Below are positions 11,935 to 23,154 of a stretch of 64,000 bases of DNA, in pieces (the stretch's first letter is position 1; the number at the start of each line of letters is the position of its first letter). The notes under the pieces are model-generated. The model had not been told where the DNA came from. It worked only from the letters and a program-made list of their open reading frames with translations, and did not search any database. A program made the translations under genes and the position numbers. Source of the stretch: Harmonia axyridis (taxonomy: Eukaryota > Arthropoda > Insecta > Coleoptera > Coccinellidae); contig NC_059508.1 in the NCBI RefSeq assembly GCF_914767665.1, positions 6,076,001-6,140,000 on the forward strand, read 5' to 3'.

Positions 11935-13356
11935 TATATATACATGGTCGCACCTTTGATGATGTCAATCGGTTGTTTCAGAAAGTTCGAGAAGTCCTGA
12001 TCTCAGAAGTGATAATAATCGACTTGTCAAAGACTCAGTATCGTCTGGAGAGTTGCTGATTAAATAACTCAAAGTTGTATTTGACTTCAACGCTGTCATT
12101 TTGTGAGAATTTAGGGAGGGGGGGAAATGATTTAGTGAATCGATGAGATTTGGATGGTCCTGTAAACATATGTTTTCCTGCTGTAAATAACATCTAACGT
12201 AGATTTTTTTTCATAAACTTTAGGCGCTTTAATTCTGGAAAAGGAAAAATTTATTTTAAATATAGGGAATGCAAACGGTTGCTATACAACATTGATTTTA
12301 CAAACTTGATTTTGAAATATTGATAGTGACCGAAAATGATTTGTATATAAACTAAAAATCCGACAGGCAAAAGTCTGAATCAATAGATAACTACTTGTGC
12401 TCATCAATCGCAATCAATGTGAGAACTCGGAATCCCTAGTAAAATCTCACCTATTAGCAAAATGAACTACGAAAAAAGACAATTTTTGAAAAAATATATA
12501 ACATTTTGTATGTTTCGGGTTTCATCCCAATCTCATTCTCAAAAGTTTTGAGAATGGCCCACTTTCAACTTTCACGAATATATTGCAAAAAAGAATCCGT
12601 ATTCTTTATTGATAAACTTTCAACCGAGACTTCCATGGTTTCATTCCGAATTTATAAACGTTCTTTATATATTCTAGGATAATGTATTCCATAAATGTTA
12701 TGCTATCGCGTTTTATTATAAAGTGGGCCATTCATCTAAATCGAGTTGTGATCCAACGAACAATATCTATATTTATTAAAACCTTAATAGTTTCCAACGC
12801 CATCTACAAGTGAATTATTTCATCGTTTGGCTAGTAATAAATCGAATGAATTGATGCATTTTGCCATTTTACATTAAGAATTCATATCTTGTTTGGTCCA
12901 AACCAAACAATGATAGATCGACATCATTGTTGGTTTTCATGATGGAATATTATTAGTTCTTCATTTATAGGTATTCGATGAAACACAACAAAAAACAGCT
13001 TGGTCTTCAAAATTCAAGATACTTGACTGGCAATTTGAGTGCTAGTGCAGTATAAAATTATACAACGAAAAAAAAAACATTTCAAACGATACCAATAATA
13101 TATCAGACTACTTGTGAGTATAGTGAGCAGTTGTTATAATATATGCTACTTTTTCTACACTGCGCATTCGCCAATTTGTGACAGATTCAGATTCACAATT
13201 AAATATTTTGGAGATTATTAGAAATACCTGCAAAAAGATCGATTCCTGGAAATTTTCAACGAAGAATTGGTAATTACTTAAGGTTATTTCTTTCATACAT
13301 AAACTCAAAAGTGGTAATAGACTCAAAAAAAATCGAGAGTTCCGTAGGCTTGGGAC
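11935..13356. other. non-coding spacer with one small MITE
   Basis: AT-rich with a short G run at 12116-12124. No exon recognised; the open frame at 13108-13371 (-) has no recognisable domain. A small inverted-repeat element is annotated at 12552-12733. Confidence 0.5.
12552..12733. repeat. 182-bp element with 14-bp perfect terminal inverted repeats
   Basis: GAATGGCCCACTTT at 12552-12565 and its exact complement AAAGTGGGCCATTC at 12720-12733 enclose AT-rich DNA. The arms contain the palindrome GGCCC-type core that is otherwise rare in this AT-rich window. No target duplication found. Confidence 0.5.
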
Positions 13357-14476
13357 TAGAGATGCATTCAAGTCAAACTAGTTTGATTTTACTCACAAAC
13401 TTGACTTGACCTGAAAATCAAACTTTTTCTGTAAAAAAGTTTGACTTGACTTGATTTGATTTCTGCATCTTTAGGTTTGGCTTGAAATCAAACTTCTTCA
13501 AATAGTTCGAAGTTTGAATATCACATTGCGCAACGTGTTTGAACCTGTACTCTGCTAATCCGCAAATTAGTTTCAGTTCATATTTAGAAAGATACGCCTG
13601 GCTTGTTTCGTTTTTGAGTGTGTTTGTTGTCTCTGAACTCAAAATGTCCGAACCTGAACTTTTTTCATGTAGCTCATGCAGCTCGGAATACGTACCAGAA
13701 CAAGTTTAGCCAGATTTTGAAAATCCCCCTTCCAAAAACCATGAGAACAAAATCTGTAGACAAGGCAAAATTAATCAACAAGAAAAATAAATATACAGAT
13801 TTTTTTGATGTTGCGGCAGGCGATTTCAAAACGATGAAAATTGGGAAATGCGAATTATGTAAAAATAAAGAACAACGGTATAAAATGCCAATAGTGGAAC
13901 TACAAAAAGTTGTAGGTAGTAGACTTTTCGCAGGAAGCAACCCCTTCTGAATAAAGTATTATTTGTGGCAGTAACAACATAAAACGTTGAATTCAAAATT
14001 GTCAAAATAGTTTTTGGACGGCGGCTACTTTATTCTTGAAGTTAAAAATAGGGGGTTTGTTTTTATTATTCCTTAGCAGGGGGCTCTAGTGCCAGATTTC
14101 TTGTTCACAGCATTCACTCAATTTATGAGGAGTACTGGAATAAGAACTTTTCTTTTCGAGAAGAATTTTGAGGTGACAAGTTGAAGTTGATTGAAAAAAA
14201 GGTTAAAATAATGTATGCCTTTTTTATTTCAAATTAATGTACCTAGGATATTTGTTATACCTACTTACTACATTTTAGATGAATATTTTACCCATTCAAG
14301 GTTATATCTACTAAAGAAATTATTTTTCAAACTAGTTTGACAAACAGTTTGAATTTTCAAACCTGTAACCATTGTCCAGTTTGATTTGACTTGAATAATT
14401 TGGCAGAAATATTGAATAGAGTTTGACTTAATTTCAAGTCAATCTCAAACATTCATGTCAAACTTGTACAACTCTA
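13357..14476 (+). mobile_element. hAT-like element hAT-A
   Basis: Ends TAGAGATG... and ...CAACTCTA form short inverted repeats, flanked by CTTGGGAC (13349-13356) and CTAGGGTC (14477-14484), 8-bp sequences matching at 6 of 8 positions as an aged hAT target duplication would. Both ends carry many copies of the word CAAGTCAAA/TTTGACTTG, a dense subterminal array of the kind transposases bind. A possible N-terminal coding remnant lies at 13741-13950. Class assignment rests on the 8-bp duplication and on the similar array in copies that carry hAT coding sequence. Confidence 0.7.
13741..13950 (+). pseudogene. possible BED-type zinc finger N-terminus of hAT transposase
   Basis: The frame from ATG at 13741 encodes a basic segment followed by YTDFFDV and GKCELCKNKEQRYKM, resembling the aromatic-plus-CxxC half of a BED zinc finger at the start of hAT transposases. 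The His/Cys half is not visible and the frame ends after NPF at 13950. It lies inside hAT-A in + orientation, as expected. The domain call is tentative. Confidence 0.45.
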
Positions 14477-15011
14477 CTAGGGTCTATGAAACTGCAGGAT
14501 ATTAATAAGTTTGCCAAATGAGGAATCATGTATGTGGGATCCGAATTCTTAACACCCAATTGAATGATACGCTACTGACTTGACGAAACAAAAACTACGC
14601 GATCGATCCTAAAAGGGTGGACCATGCAGTTTTTATCGATATAGGGAGACGTAAGGGGAAGAGGTACTTGAGAATTGAGACGGAGACTGGAGTACGATAC
14701 ATACGAACGAGGGTGGTATTCGACTTTAGAGAATAGACGGAGATAGTTAGTATTCGACGTTACAGATTGGACGGGAAAAGTTAAATGATTCGACGTGATA
14801 TATTAGACGCATATGATTCGACGTAAAGCTAGTTGGATAATTCGACGTTAGATATAGACGGATCTACTCGAATAATCAAATAGTTAGACGATTAACAATT
14901 AGACGGAATAAAATAACTTCGATAGACGAAAGTTCAGTGGCTGTACATTCAATAACGTTGAATTGTACATAGTGTAAATAAACAATAGTTCAATACCGGC
15001 GGCCTTTTATA

Positions 15012-15630
15012 CAGGGTGTTTCCTAAACATGCGGCAAAAATTCAGGGGGTTGTTCCTTGGACTATTCTAAGAATATTTTGTCCTTTGATGATTTTTGAAA
15101 AACCTATTTGTTTCGAAGATATAGGGGAAACAAAATTTAAGATAATAACATTTTATTATGAAAAATTACATGAAAATTCAACTCAACCTACAAAAACTGT
15201 TGAAAATGACCACCTCTAGCCAGCATACAAGCATCCAATCTTCTCCTCATTGACTGCATAGCGATTCATAATAGTCAAAGATAAAATGTTAATTGCTAAT
15301 ACATCACAAAACGAATTCAAATGAAAACCGTGTTTAATCTGTATTCCTTTACCATCTGCACTTATCAATTTTTAGTCAAAAAACTGGCCGTTTTTAGTAA
15401 TTGGAATGTTGTTAAACAAATTTAAAAATAAATTGTACCTACTTAGTAAACACAGTGCGGTACGCATTTTTATTTAAACTATTATTAATTTTAAAAATAT
15501 GAAAAATGTTGTTCGCCCTGTATCTTCGAAACAAAGAGGTTTTTCAAAAATCATCCAAGGACAAAACATGCTTAAAATAGTCCAAGGAACAACCCCCTGA
15601 ATTTTTGCCGCATGTTTAGGAAACACCCTG
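15012..15630. mobile_element. 619-bp TA-flanked foldback element inside LTR-B
   Basis: Starts CAGGGTGTTTCCTAAACATG and ends with its complement, with TA at 15010-15011 and 15631-15632. The arms are about 125 bp and near-identical (both contain AAATTCAGGGGGTTGTTCC). The left interior holds the last codons of a transposase (15188-15256). The host LTR reads continuously across it, so the insertion edges are secure. Confidence 0.88.
15188..15256 (-). pseudogene. last codons of a mariner-like transposase
   Basis: The - strand reads SMRRRLDACMLARGGHFQQF then stop. A basic RRRLDAC stretch followed by GGHF and a stop is the usual C-terminus of one large group of insect mariner-like transposases. It points toward the left end of the foldback element and is all that is left of its coding region. 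Confidence 0.7.
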
Positions 15631-15664
15631 TATACCCCCTAGATAACGATATAAAAACCCTACA

Positions 15665-15895
15665 TACATAAAATGAAATAGAGACTTATATGGGGTGGAT
15701 GAATTTTTCCCATGAAAATTTGAAGATTTCGTGCTCTATTTCAATCTGTTCTAATAGAACTATTAGCTGTGTTCTGCGTAGTCGCAGTATATTTCAGCTA
15801 AACCTACTCCTTGATGGTTTTATGACAAGAGGGAACCTTCGGGAAATAAGAAGGTCCTTGAAATTGTGGCATACATTCCGTCTCCGAAATTAGCA
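15665..15895. other. non-coding spacer
   Basis: Nothing recognised. Confidence 0.4.
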
Positions 15896-16166
15896 TTAGA
15901 ACGACATGGTAGTTACGGACGTACAGACGTACACCATCTCACTTAAATTGCAAAATGGAACAATTAACGCCAGTTTGTATTTACATTTGTGGTACGTGTG
16001 GGTGTCGCATTTGAGTTTGTCATATTGGCCTAGATTGTCGTACGGGATTTGGATGACTTCAGGGATTTTACAGGTCGTGTTTCGAATTGCAAGCCTGGTC
16101 TTTCCCCCCTTCAATTTCGTAGGTGAAGTGAAAATCCAGGCAATCGAATCTTTGGAAGGAATGTTC
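15896..16166 (-). CDS. candidate exon of an unrecognised cysteine-containing protein
   Basis: The - strand frame runs 89 codons to a TAA whose last base (on -) is 15896. It starts after a good acceptor: a pyrimidine-rich tract ending TTTTCCTGCAG at 16167-16180. The first base G would complete a split codon. The protein includes KTRLAIRNTTCKIPEV, LKCDTHTYHKCKY and VPFCNL, with about five cysteines. Third codon positions are rich in C and G (for example ATC, CCG, TAC, GAC, ACC), unlike the surrounding AT-rich DNA, which favours real coding. The TCKIPE word resembles the start of the insect DUF229 (sulfatase-like) family, but I cannot confirm this. A donor (GTACGT at the codons after LSEMV) could end it earlier. 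It may be a partial gene copy. No mate exon found. Confidence 0.4.
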
Positions 16167-16180
16167 CTGCAGGAAAACAT

Positions 16181-17279
16181 TGAAGGAGTATGTTTACTGC
16201 AAATGTGATATGAATACCGATGAATATTCTCCTTGATACCGAATTTGAAACGAGAAAAAAACCCGCATTAATGCAATGGTTTGAATAGCATCGAAATGTT
16301 TGGCGAGTATCTCAATTTTGATATTTCTCAGTTGTCGAAAACCTGAACTGATTTATTCATCATCATCGGCTCTAACTGACCAATTTTAGGAACGAATTAA
16401 ACGTTATGATGCCTTTTATATTTGATATATTCTTTGATGGATACGTTTGCCCAGAAATATAATAATTTCAATACTCAGAAAGATATTTCAATGAAAAAAA
16501 AATAATAAAATTATACAAAACTATAAGCTCAAGAAAACTGCTAATAAATTCAATAATTAAATCAACATAAGTTGTCGTAGGTCCTTTTAGAGTCTTTTTA
16601 TCAAAAAGAAACTTACTAATTCTATAAACTGAAACCTCGCCTATCTATTCAATAAAGATGCTAATCTAAACTGACTCTCGTGCTAATATAAATATCCACA
16701 AGTTTCCTTCACAAAAAATTTCGTTATTGAAAGAATAGATAATTACGGATCACTATCAATTAATTAGTGTAAATGCAATTCGAATGAAACAGAAACTCGT
16801 TTTACTGGTAAGAAAATATACATCAAATTAAAGGCTAACTAAAATAAATTCAACTTCGAAGAAGGTGGAGGTAAATAGTAACAAAAACAGCAACGGCTTC
16901 GTCAAATACGGGTGCAACACTCCAATGTTTCCATTCGTGATTCGATATAGAAGATAGGATCCATATGAATATTCCCCTATTGTCTTTTGTCCCCCTTTCA
17001 AACAACTTTTTGGACGATAAATTATTTCCAGTTTGGGCAAAAAGAAATATTTTCTGCCAGAAATATTACACGATCATGATTTCTCTGAAATATGATATGA
17101 ATATCGATTCAATATTTTCTTGTCAACTTCATTCAACTTGAACTAACACGTTTTTGACTGGTTTTTATATTCACGAAAACTTTCCTGTGATCTAATTTGT
17201 GTTGGAAGGGTATTGAACAATTTTATACAGGGATAATATGCACTCTCTTCAGTTCTTGTCGATGAGGGTTTAAGATATA
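16181..17279. other. non-coding spacer
   Basis: AT-rich, no exon or repeat that I can support. The frame at 16828-17040 (-) has no recognisable domain. Confidence 0.45.
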
Positions 17280-18482
17280 CAGGGTGGCCACTTTTTCAAT
17301 GGGATTGTATTGGTAACTTTTAAACCATAAGAGTTAGAAGGTCGGTCAAATGGAGAAAAAGTTGCATGCATAGGAGCATTGTCAAGCAGTTCAAACAAAT
17401 CGAGATTATCAGGGCCGGTTATTGAGATATCATAGGAAAAGTAAATTCTGTCATTTTGATTTTTCTTTTTTTTTCCACTTTATTTCAAAAATTATCAAAA
17501 AATGTTTGAGGAATTTTTTATTCGACAGTAAATTATCCTCAATTTGACGTAATCAGATTTTGTATCCAACGTTTCGTACTCCCTGGGCCACCCTCAACCT
17601 CATTATTTTCAATACGGAACTGCAAATTTTATGACACTTTTCGAAATAACTTTTAACGCTGAATTCAACGATATATCATACGATGTCATTCAAAGTTTAT
17701 TTTCAGGTGATTTTGACCCTTATCCAAATTTCTTTGGGTGGGATCTGTATTACATTCAGGTACTTTTAGTTTAATTAACAACATGCAATACATTTTGATG
17801 AAAAACACAACTAACTCATCTTGAAATAAATGGATCATATTAGAATCAAAGCAAGAAACAAGTAAAAATTATTCACATATTTCAGTTCATACTAATTAAA
17901 CGGAACTACCATTTAATCAAAGAAAAACAGGAATAAAAAGTATGAGCAAAGATATACCAGTCAGAAGAAGAACTTGATGTTACAAAATTGCCGAAAAAGA
18001 CTTTATGAAACTATGATTGCAGAATAAATGAATACAAATATGTTAGGGACATAATTGGTAAAATAAAGAATAAAATAATGTAAAAGAAGGAAATTTTCTG
18101 ATGAGTGGACCTCCAGAACATACAGCGAATGACCTCAACAGGAAACTAGTTAGTGATCCTGCAAGTTTGGTATCTAAATTAAGAAATGTGCCTTTCAGAT
18201 GTGATCAGCAATGTTTCACATTTCTTAATTTAGATACCAAACTTGCAGGATCACTAACTAGTTTCCTGTTGAGGTCATTCACTATATGTTCTGGAGGTCC
18301 ACTCATCAGAAAATTTCCTTCTTTTACATTATTTTATTCTTTATTTTGCCAATTATGTCCCTAACATATTTGTATTCATTTATTCTGCAATCATAGTTTC
18401 ATAAAGTCTTTTTTGGCAATTTTGTAACATCAAGTTCTTCTTCTGCCTGGTATATCTTTGCTCATACTTTTTATTCCTGTTT
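17280..18482. mobile_element. half foldback element ending in a long hairpin
   Basis: From CAGGGTGGCCACTTTTTC (TA at 17278-17279) to about 17924 it matches the left part of the element at 21701-23154 almost base for base, including the landmark GATATATCATAC. At 17925, where the other copy goes on into transposase remnant, this copy changes to the 266-bp-arm hairpin 17925-18482. The right terminal arm is missing, so it is a truncated or rearranged copy. Confidence 0.8.
17925..18482. repeat. near-perfect hairpin: 266-bp arms, 26-bp loop
   Basis: Left arm 17925-18190 and right arm 18217-18482 are reverse complements with 5 mismatches in 266 positions (about 98%), no gaps, and a 26-base loop at 18191-18216. 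The open frame at 18101-18364 simply runs through the loop and is not a gene. Any transcript across it would fold into long double-stranded RNA. The edges coincide with the inner end of the foldback arm. Confidence 0.93.
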
Positions 18483-19451
18483 AAAATGAATGAGATGTAT
18501 GTTCTAATGATGCTCATGACTTATTTTTCTTTTCTCGCATTTTCCTTCTATGCCGAATGGAATGAGGAATTATTTGCTTTCAACGTATCCTATTCATTTG
18601 ATGGATAGGAACACATTTTTTCGGTATGTTTCGCTTCATTATCTTCTGGAATAATAAACATTCGAAAGCATTAGAAGAATATTCCATCAAATCCTCATAC
18701 TTCCGCATTTTACATGGGTAGACTCAAATTAAAAGAGCTTAAAGACACAACATTCGAAGAAGATATACTCCAACAATCATTGAACAGCGTCACAAAATAG
18801 CATCAATTTTTGAGCCATAATAAAGTGATGGATATAGGTAATATATTCCTTGATTATAATTACCATACATAGGTATGAAACAATCGAATCAACAAGTCCT
18901 CACGTGATTTTACTGATTTTTCGAATATATATGATAACGATTTCATTGTTGACGGTTAGTTATTTAGTGATTTTTTTTTTCATATTCTTTAGTGATGATA
19001 AGCGCGATCAACATAATTTTTTGCATTGTTCTATTGCCACAGAAATAAGACATTGAAATTACTTTTTCACATCTCAATACTGAGTTTTGAAATTACCAGG
19101 AAAACGAAATATCGAACAGCGGCTTTTACGGAACTCCTAATTGCTCATTAAATTATATGCACCTGAATTGAAATCCTTCCTTGAAAATTTTAAGCCTTCA
19201 GGTTTTTCCGTTTCTTCATTTATTTATTCATTCATTTATTAAATTTGAATACTTCCCTGAACGTGGAATTCCCGGAGCCTAATTATCTTTTTTCTACTCA
19301 TAATATTTTAATAGAATTCTGAATAAATAATAAGTAAGATTAAGTTGGTTCATACTCGGGTGTACTCTTTAGTAATTTCTAGGAGCAAAAAAAAGATAAT
19401 TTAACCATATAGATTTGTGAATAAGGTAGATCCGTGAACAAGGTTCTTTGT
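18483..19451. other. non-coding spacer
   Basis: AT-rich; I see no supported gene or repeat. Confidence 0.45.
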
Positions 19452-19632
19452 GGACAAAGATCATCAAGCTAAGTAGCTTAACATTTTAACCAACTACTTG
19501 ACTTGAAAATCAAGCTCGTGAAAAATTAAATACTTGAGCTTCACTTGACTCAATTTTAGATATTTACTTCTTAACTTGATGTCAAGGTCCTGGATATTAC
19601 TTGAGCTTGATATGCACGCGACGCACGGTATA

Positions 19633-21006
19633 CAGGGTGTCCCGGGAAGAATGCAACAAACGAATACCATAAATTAAGGTCATTATGGAGGACCCGTATC
19701 AAGATCTTTCAATCGCCTGAGTGCCTTCGTTGGTGATATACAGGGTGATGTTCATCTTATGAGTGAAATTTTACAGTTCGATAACTCATTAACTAATTGA
19801 CCGAATAATTTCAAATTCTGAAGTTTTGTCACCCTTTTCCTTCGCCTTCCTTCAATATTTATGAATCGGAGTAAATCAGATCCGGACTAGGAAAATTTCA
19901 GATTTTTCCTATTTTCGTGAATATTGGATCACCCTGTACGTGAACATTATGATTTTTTTCCGTTTTCGGAACCACAAAGAATCAATTCATTATAAAAATT
20001 CTATATCTATGCTTTTTTTTTCGTAACCACAACGAATTAATTCATAATCAACATTCTAAAACTCAGCTTGCCACCGTCATACAGGGTGACCAATAAAACA
20101 TTCCCTCATGAAAGAAGTACAACCGATTCAACCAAATAAGATAGCGAAATCTGTGAATCAACTATATCATATCAACGTGCTCAAAAATGTATTAAAATGG
20201 AGGAATATCATTTTGAACAATATCTGCTGAACTGAAAATATTTTATTTTTGATTCATTGTTTTCAAGATCAAATATTTTCAATTTATTTGCTGTTTTTGT
20301 TCTATTCTTCATCCAGTTTGTTGATTGAAAGCTTTCTTAAATAATTTGAAGAAAATTCAGGTGAGATATTCGTGAAGGGTGAAACTTCCATTTTCGAAAT
20401 AATTCTACCAATAAATTCAAGATATCTTGAACTAGGAAATTTCTTCCATGGAGAAATGTTTATTGATCACCTTGAATTTTTATTATGAATTGATTCTTTG
20501 TGGTTACGAAAACAAAAAAATCATGATTTCAACAAACAGGGTGATTCAATATTCAAGAAAATAGAAAAGGTCTTAAATTTTCCTAGTCCGGATCTGATAT
20601 ACTCGATTCCAGAAATATTGAAGGAAGGCGATAGTAAAGGGCGACAAAGCATGAAAAATTTAAATTATTAGGTGGATTTCTTGAAGAGTTATTGAACTAA
20701 AAAAATTTCACTCATAAGGGAATGTTTATTGATCACCCTGTATGACCGTGCCAGGGGGTCTGATTTACTCGAATTAAGAAATATTGAAGGACGGCGATAG
20801 GAAAGGGTGACAAAACTTCAAAATTTGAAATTATTCGGTTGATTAGTTAAAGAGTTATTCAACAGTGAAATTTCTATCATAAGATGAACATCACCCTGTA
20901 TATCCCAAACGAAGGCACTCAGGCGATTGAAACATCTTGATACGGGTCCTCAATGATGACCTTAATTTATGAAATTCGTTTGTCGCATTCTTCCCAGGAC
21001 ACCCTG
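19633..21006. mobile_element. 1374-bp nested foldback element with proven TA target site
   Basis: Begins CAGGGTGTCCCGGGAAGAATG and ends with the near-complement ending GGACACCCTG, with TA at 19631-19632 and 21007-21008. The uninterrupted site exists in the hAT-B copy at 31541-31556 (CGGCATATATTTCT), which fixes both edges and shows a 2-bp TA duplication. Inside, a second TA-flanked pair (19741 and 20898) and a third (20082 and 20740) are nested like dolls. The outermost element alone would be two arms of 108 bp. No coding sequence is seen. Confidence 0.92.
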
Positions 21007-21161
21007 TATATTTCTGCAATCTCGTGCGCGCTTAAACTAAATAAGGGAACTGAAGCATTCGCCAGTGTAACTTTATTAGTAGTTTTCTCACATTTCTATG
21101 AAATCTATTGGTAGATTTTGGTAGTTTCAGAAATATCTTACCAAACTTGGCCAAGGATTTT

Positions 21162-21235
21162 TTATCAACGTCAGCATCTTCAGCTCCTGTTGAAAGACAA
21201 TTTTCCAGAGCTGTTCTTGAAAAAAACACGCAATA
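21162..21235 (+). pseudogene. hAT transposase C-terminal motif
   Basis: LSTSASSAPVERQFSRA corresponds to the conserved SxxPVER.FS hAT dimerisation block. The reading frame shifts soon after, within a run of A. The same block is better preserved at 35605-35760. Confidence 0.8.
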
Positions 21236-21700
21236 GGTTAGCCGACAAATCTATGAAAAGCCTCATGTGTTTTAGATCCTAGATGGAAAATTATGAAATC
21301 AAACAAAGCCTGGATGATTCTTAATTTTAAGAAACTCTAATTTTTCATTATTTTTCAATTTGTTATGATTTATAGAGATTTAATTTATGTTTCTATTTCA
21401 AAAAAGTTAATATTCCCAGTTATTTAATCAATAAGTTTGATAAATAAAAGTGTTTTTTGCAAGGTTCCTTCTCATTTCATCTTTTTCTTATTGATGTGAC
21501 ACTACACAATAAAACTGCTAAAAATCAAGTAGCTTAATATGATTCAAGTACTCGATAAATGAATGCTTGACTTGACTTGAGATTGAAAAACTACTACTTG
21601 ACTTGAGCTTAACTTGAAATCAAGTCAAGCTCAAACCAACTAGTTTGAATATCAAGAAAAGACGTGAATCCTTAGATTAGGTTGATCTTCTAGCCATATA

Positions 21701-23154
21701 CAGGGTGGCCACTTTTTCAATGAGATTGTACTGGTAACTTTTAAACCATAAGAGTTAGAAGGTCGGTCAAATAGAGAAAAATTTGCATTCAAAGAAGCAT
21801 TGTCAAGCAGTTCAAACAAATCGAGATTATCCGGGCCGGTTATTGAGATATCAAGAAAAGTAAATTCTGTCATTTTGATTCTTCTTTTTTTCCCACTTTA
21901 TTTCAAATATTATCAAATAATGTTACAGGAATTTTTCACCCGACAGTAAAATATCCTCAATTTTACGTAATCAGATTCCGTATCCAACGTTTCGTACTCT
22001 CTAGACCACCCTCAACCTCATTTTTTTCAATACGGACCTGCATATTTTATGACACTTTTCAAAATAACTTTTAGCGCTATATTCAACGATATATCATACA
22101 ATGTCATTCAAACTTGATATTCAGGTGATTTTGACCCTAATCCAAATTTCTTTGGGTCGGATCTGTATTACATTTAGGTACCTTTAGTTTAATTAACAAC
22201 ATGCAATACATTTCGATAAGAAAATCAACTTACTCATCTTGAACTAAATGGAACATATCAGAATCAAATCAAAAAACAAGTACCTAATAATTATTTACAT
22301 ATTTCAATTCATATTAATTAAACGAATTATCATTTAATGAAAGAAGAATCGAATAATTATTCGAAAGTGAATGAAAATGAATGGAGTAATTGTTCGAAAT
22401 GTCCACCATCTTGTAAAATGCACTTAACGGTTCTGGAACCAAACTTCTCATACATTTGCTCATTTCGTCTTCTTAAATATCTTCCAATACATTCTCAATC
22501 TTCTCGCGACAAATCACTATTGTTGGATTTGTCATTTGTTCCGTTGAAACAAATTACAGAATCGAACTTTATTTTGATATCATTACGATATAAGTTTTGC
22601 AAGGCTTGGTATTCAAATTTGAAATCATTTTATTCGCGTCTCTTGACTATTTTATTAACAGCAGTTTTTGATGAATTGCATTCGCTACAGATCCGACCCA
22701 AAGAAAATTGGATAAGGGTCAAAATCACCTGAAAATCAACTTTGAATGACATTGTATGATATATCGTTGAATTCAGCGTTAAAAGTTATTTCGAAAATTG
22801 TCATAAAATATACAGGTCCGTATTGAAAAAAATGAGGTTGAGGGTGGCCCAGAGAGCACGAAACGTTGGATACGAAATCTGATTACGTTAAATTGAGAAC
22901 AATTTACTGTCGAATAAAAAATTCCTGTAACATTTTTTGATAATATTTGAAATAAAGTGGGAAAAAAAGAAAAATCAAAATGACAGAATTTACTTTTCTT
23001 ATGATATCTCAATAACCGGCCCTGATAATCTCGATTTGTTTGAATTGCTTGATTATGCTTCTATGCATGCAACTTTTTCTCTATTTGACCGACCTTCTAA
23101 CTCTTATGGTTTAAAAGTTACCAATACAATCCCATTGAAAAAGTGACCACCCTG
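21701..23154. mobile_element. 1454-bp foldback element, 470-bp arms
   Basis: Starts CAGGGTGGCCACTTTTTC after TA at 21699-21700 and ends GTGACCACCCTG; the right TA has become TT. Left arm 21701-22168 and right arm about 22686-23154 are reverse complements through the shared inner landmark GGGTCGGATCTGTA. The 500-bp middle holds a transposase C-terminus on the - strand (22357-22493). The open frame at 22337-22732 on + is the antisense of that remnant plus part of the right arm, and is not called as a gene. Confidence 0.9.
22357..22493 (-). pseudogene. C-terminus of mariner-like transposase inside foldback
   Basis: The - strand reads ECIGRYLRRRNEQMYEKFGS followed by RTVKCILQDGGHFEQLL and a stop 9 codons later. 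The basic stretch followed by GGHFE and an early stop is the usual tail of the same transposase group seen at 15188-15256, and it points the same way relative to the left end. It supports a deletion-derivative origin. Confidence 0.68.

Larger units (their letters stand above)
14533..15664 (+). mobile_element. LTR-like sequence (LTR-B), split by a foldback insertion
   Basis: Begins TGTGGGATCC, resembling TGTAGGATCC of LTR-A, and after removing the foldback at 15012-15630 ends AAACCCTACA, again TG...CA with inverted TGTGGG/CCCTACA. Length without the insertion is about 510 bp. The body carries the motif TTCGACGT or AGACG at roughly 25-40 bp intervals, as in LTR-A. I do not see a clean target duplication (flanks TGTA and TACA). 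Probably a solo LTR of a related family. Confidence 0.6.
19452..21672 (+). mobile_element. hAT-like element hAT-B, copy 1, split by a nested foldback
   Basis: Both ends carry arrays of CTTGACTTGA/TCAAGTCAAG words (19452-19620 and 21520-21670). After removing the insertion 19633-21006, the sequence aligns with the other hAT-B copies at 31374 and 35462, including CAATCTCGTGCGCGCTTA and GAAGCATTCGCCAG. The + strand at 21162-21235 reads LSTSASSAPVERQFSRA, the C-terminal dimerisation motif of hAT transposases. The right end is GTGAATCC, the complement of the GGATTCAC-like end seen in the second copy. Dead: only the transposase tail remains. Confidence 0.82.

Noticed and set aside
13108..13371. 87-codon frame on -
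   Set aside because: Runs into the terminal repeat of hAT-A. No domain seen.
18101..18364. 87-codon open frame on +
   Set aside because: It runs from one hairpin arm through the loop into the other arm, so its second half is the antisense of its first. That is structure, not a gene.
22337..22732. 131-codon open frame on +
   Set aside because: Longest frame in its area, but it is antisense to a transposase tail and part of a foldback arm.
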